In this document: positions 61,225 through 64,000 of the stretch, piece by piece
How the letters are laid out: the number at the start of each line of letters is the position of its first letter
Position numbering within the stretch: the first letter of the stretch is position 1
NCBI RefSeq assembly: GCF_933775445.1
Contig: NC_065875.1
Span: 12,723,001-12,787,000, forward strand
Source: Argentina anserina
Lineage: Eukaryota > Streptophyta > Magnoliopsida > Rosales > Rosaceae
Direction of reading: 5' to 3'
DNA length: 64,000 nt
Position numbers and translations under genes: made by a program
Notes under the pieces: model-generated
What the model was told of the DNA's origin: nothing
The model's database searches: none
What the model saw: the letters and a program-made list of their open reading frames with translations, nothing else

Positions 61225-61707
61225 TAGGGCTGTAAGTAGGCTCGAGCCGCTCGTGTTCGACTCGTGTTCACCTCATTTGATAAAAGCTCAGCTCGTTTAT
61301 TAATAAAGTTTAACTTATTAACTTTTATAGTATAATATATAAAGTATAATTTTTATATAATAAATAATATTAAATATACAATATTAGTTCGAAAGAACTG
61401 AAAGGTTTCTTTTTAAAATAATTAGTTAAAAACTTTAAGTTCAATAACGAGTTTGATTTGTTATTTTTAGTTTATTACAAATAAAATAGATTTTGTGTGA
61501 TGCTAAGACATTAGATTTAATTTTTTAAAATTTCATATGATTCGAGGCGGCTCAATTCGAGTTTGACATCATCTTATAAAATGAGCCGGCCCAAGCCGAG
61601 CTCGAGCTTTTTCAAGCCGAGCCGAGCTTGAACATGAAGTACAAAAATTAAATTTTAGCCCAGCTCGAGCTCGAATGAAAATGAGTCAAACATGAACAAC
61701 CTAGTTG
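61225..61707. mobile_element. hAT-type MITE with GAGCCGAGC motifs
   Basis: Starts TAGGGCTGTAAGTAGGCTCGAGCCGCTCG, a common start of plant hAT MITEs (the part after the first 20 bases is listed for position only), and ends near GAACAACCTA. GAGCTCGAGC / CCGAGC words are clustered at both ends in opposite sense; the centre is AT-rich. Target-site duplication not resolved. Confidence 0.45.
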
Positions 61708-64000
61708 TAAGACCAGAGTTTTTTAATCTCAATTACCGACACTTTAGGAATAACTAATCGACATTTAAATTAAATATCGAGTATGTAGTTTAATACGTTT
61801 TATTAAGCTACACGTCGCCACGAGCTCAGAAATGTCTTCAGAATATTTTTCCAACTCTCGGTTTTGTTTTTACAATTTTCTAAAGTTGTATTTTGTTTTA
61901 AGGTATTTTTCAGTTTTGGGTATTTGTTTTCAGGCTTTTGACAAAATTCTTTTGTTTGACCCGAGCCCAAGACCCGGGCCCAAGTTTTTTTATTTTCTTC
62001 CTCTCTCCCTCTCTCCCTCATTTTCTATTTCTTCTTATGTTCCTCCTTCTTCACCGAGACCGCACCGAAGACCGACCTATCTTCTCCTCCTCACTCCACC
62101 GTCGTCTGGAAAAGATTGCGGCATGTATCACCACCACCAAATTATCCTCCTCCTTCTCCAAAAAACCATACCAACAAGTCATGGCCTTGTCCTTGTTCTC
62201 TCGGAAATCGGAGAACAAAGCCGAGCTCTAATCTCTATTGATTCCGGTGATTCTATGACTTCTGACGAGCTCCTGGCCTCCTTTTCGGTAAGACTAAGCT
62301 TCTATCCAATCAATTTCTACCCTTGGTTTCGTCTAATTGAAGCTAATACAATATCTTCCTTTTCTACATCCATTACCGCCGCCGTCCTCCTCCGTTTCAG
62401 TGATGCAATCACGAACTCTGGTGAGTCTTAGATCTCAAATTGGTAAGCTAGCTTCTGTTTCTGTCACCTAATTCGTTAAAGCCTAAATCGTGTTCCAACG
62501 AAACCTTAATTCCATTTTCTTCATTTATGTTCATGTTCAGCCTTATTGCTTGATGGTGAGGCGAGTAAGAGACGAGCTTAGGAACCTCTTAGCAGCACTG
62601 GAAGCATGGTGAAGACATTTGGAGATTTGTGAGTGAGGTAGCAGCTCAGATTGGAGTCAAGAACAGAGCAGCAGCCTCGGCTCTGCTATTTCAGTTCTTG
62701 AGGTAGCGATTCTGCTCCTAACCCTCTAATTGATGTATTTTTCGTGCATTTGGTTCTTGTTGGATTTGTTGTGGAGGCTGTACTGATGTTGTATGTCGAT
62801 TTGGGAGTGTTAGAATATGATTTTTGCAGCCGGAAAGGTGATCGGAGACAATGGGATGAATTCCCGTGTTTTTATTGTTTTACTTTTACCTTTTTACTAT
62901 TTTTACTATGATATGAAATTACCAAAATGCCCATGGCAGTTTTACTGTTACTATTAACTATTTGACTTTGACTTTTACAGTTTTATCCTTAGTTACCTTT
63001 TTACTATTTACTAAATGATTTTAACCGTTTTACTTTTACCTACAATAACTTAGTGAAAACCCAATTTTAACTAAAAAGGCAACAAATAAACGTAACTTTT
63101 AGTTACGACTAATGTTAGTTCCGATTCTCACCCGGTTCGAGAATTGAGAACTATTTAACTTAGAAATGTGTCGGTATAATAAATAAGTCGTCGATATGAT
63201 TCTGAATAACTTTTATATCCATAAAGTATGTTTAGTATCGATCGACGATTGAAGTTGGATTATTTTTCCGAGAATTGGTCAACATGGTCAATCCCTGGTC
63301 AAACTAGGAAAATGATAGAGTCAACTTATTTTCGATATTCAATTTTGATGTTTACTCTTTATATGATTCATAAATTCAGAGTTAATGCTACGAGATCGAG
63401 CAGTGGAGCGGCAACAGCAGCCACTCAAATTGATTTGGATAGCGGATGAGATTCTGCACGTCATTCCAAGTAGGGGAGCTAACCCTCTTATGTTGTATTA
63501 TGGGCCAAATAAATTGCATAGTCTAGTTCTCGGTTGAATAATTTATGATGCATTAAATGTTGTGAAAACCCGAGACTAGGCCTGATTTCGAGATATGGTA
63601 AGTAGTGAATCCTCATGTGTGTTGACCTGAGAGTTACGGGACCATAGCATTCTAGGTAATCCTATGGTGTCGATGACCGTGAACCTCTGGAGGGGCAATG
63701 CTCTACTTATTATTGGATCCATTTTAAACTTTACTATTGAGGGCATTCCGTTTAAATGACACTTTCGCTACTCTGTTATTTATAACAGATGTGTAGTTGG
63801 CCTCGACTATTTAGTCGCTAAGATCGGTCGAGTATTGCTTGAAGTTGAATTTGCCTTACCCTACCTTTGGAGCTCCACAAACTATTTTAGCATGATATTC
63901 CCAAACTTGCATTACTTTTTAATTAAATGGTTTTCTCTGCGCTAAACTACCCTCAACGTTTTTATAAAACTTATCCTTACCTGATTTTGGTTTTCAAACT
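61708..64000 (+). other. No supported gene; probably part of a long LTR
   Basis: Open frames at 61832-62431 and 61938-62231 have no domain and sit in CT-rich DNA. The character of 62850-63600 (many CGAG/GTCGG words, no coding frame, absence of terminal repeats in view) resembles a long Ty3/Gypsy LTR such as Tekay/Del type. That is a guess; the partner LTR would lie beyond the window. Confidence 0.3.

Noticed and set aside
61832..62431. 199-codon plus-strand frame
   Set aside because: CT-rich start, no domain, and a second overlapping frame of equal quality; likely LTR DNA.

Overview
The window is nuclear DNA of a eudicot plant. The genes have many spliced exons with GT..AG introns, and the intergenic DNA is AT-rich and packed with plant transposable elements. 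The TIR-NBS-LRR (TNL) resistance gene excludes grasses, and the style of the genes and repeats suggests a rosid, probably Rosaceae (inference only). Six protein-coding loci can be modelled exon by exon: a chloroplast J-protein of the J20/DJC26 type (41-1228, minus), a long SR-like RNA-binding protein of the At3g23900/IRR type (14548-18752, minus), a NIPA-family magnesium transporter (29196-32996, plus), a TNL gene broken by one base (38612-43589, plus), the spliceosomal protein CWC25 (50912-54055, plus) and an unrecognised coiled-coil protein (56356-58985, minus).

Layout. From 1.4 to 8.7 kb lies a stack of repeats: a hAT-type MITE, then an LTR retroelement whose direct LTRs (3744-4405 and about 7260-7855) enclose an internal region that is largely inverted, with a decayed gag-like frame reading against the LTRs. 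From 9.7 to 10.9 kb is a fold-back element with duplicated arms. After IRR, 19-28.7 kb holds no supported gene; it contains MITEs, a 500-bp tandem duplication inside a hAT-like element, and a minisatellite. NIPA follows, then a decayed hAT transposase. From 36.4 to 50.9 kb is a direct segmental duplication of about 2 kb: copy A ends at the 5' end of the TNL gene, and copy B ends at the 5' end of CWC25. Copy B was later split by a 4.2-kb Copia element. The end of the window (59-64 kb) is again transposon-derived.

How the parts relate. IRR and CWC25 both belong to pre-mRNA splicing, and IRR is known from Arabidopsis as an immune regulator; the TNL is an immune receptor. I see no operon-like link between them. 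The one real coupling in the sequence is that the TNL and CWC25 share a duplicated upstream region with GCCCA/TGGGCT motifs. This suggests the TNL may be driven by a housekeeping-type promoter, or that the event moved TNL flanking DNA next to CWC25.

Most interesting points: the shared TNL/CWC25 5' flank; the LTR element with an inverted interior and periodic hairpins in its leader; the gag-less Copia with a non-canonical TG..CT LTR whose empty site is preserved in the sister duplication; and the single-base frameshift within highly regular LRRs of the TNL.
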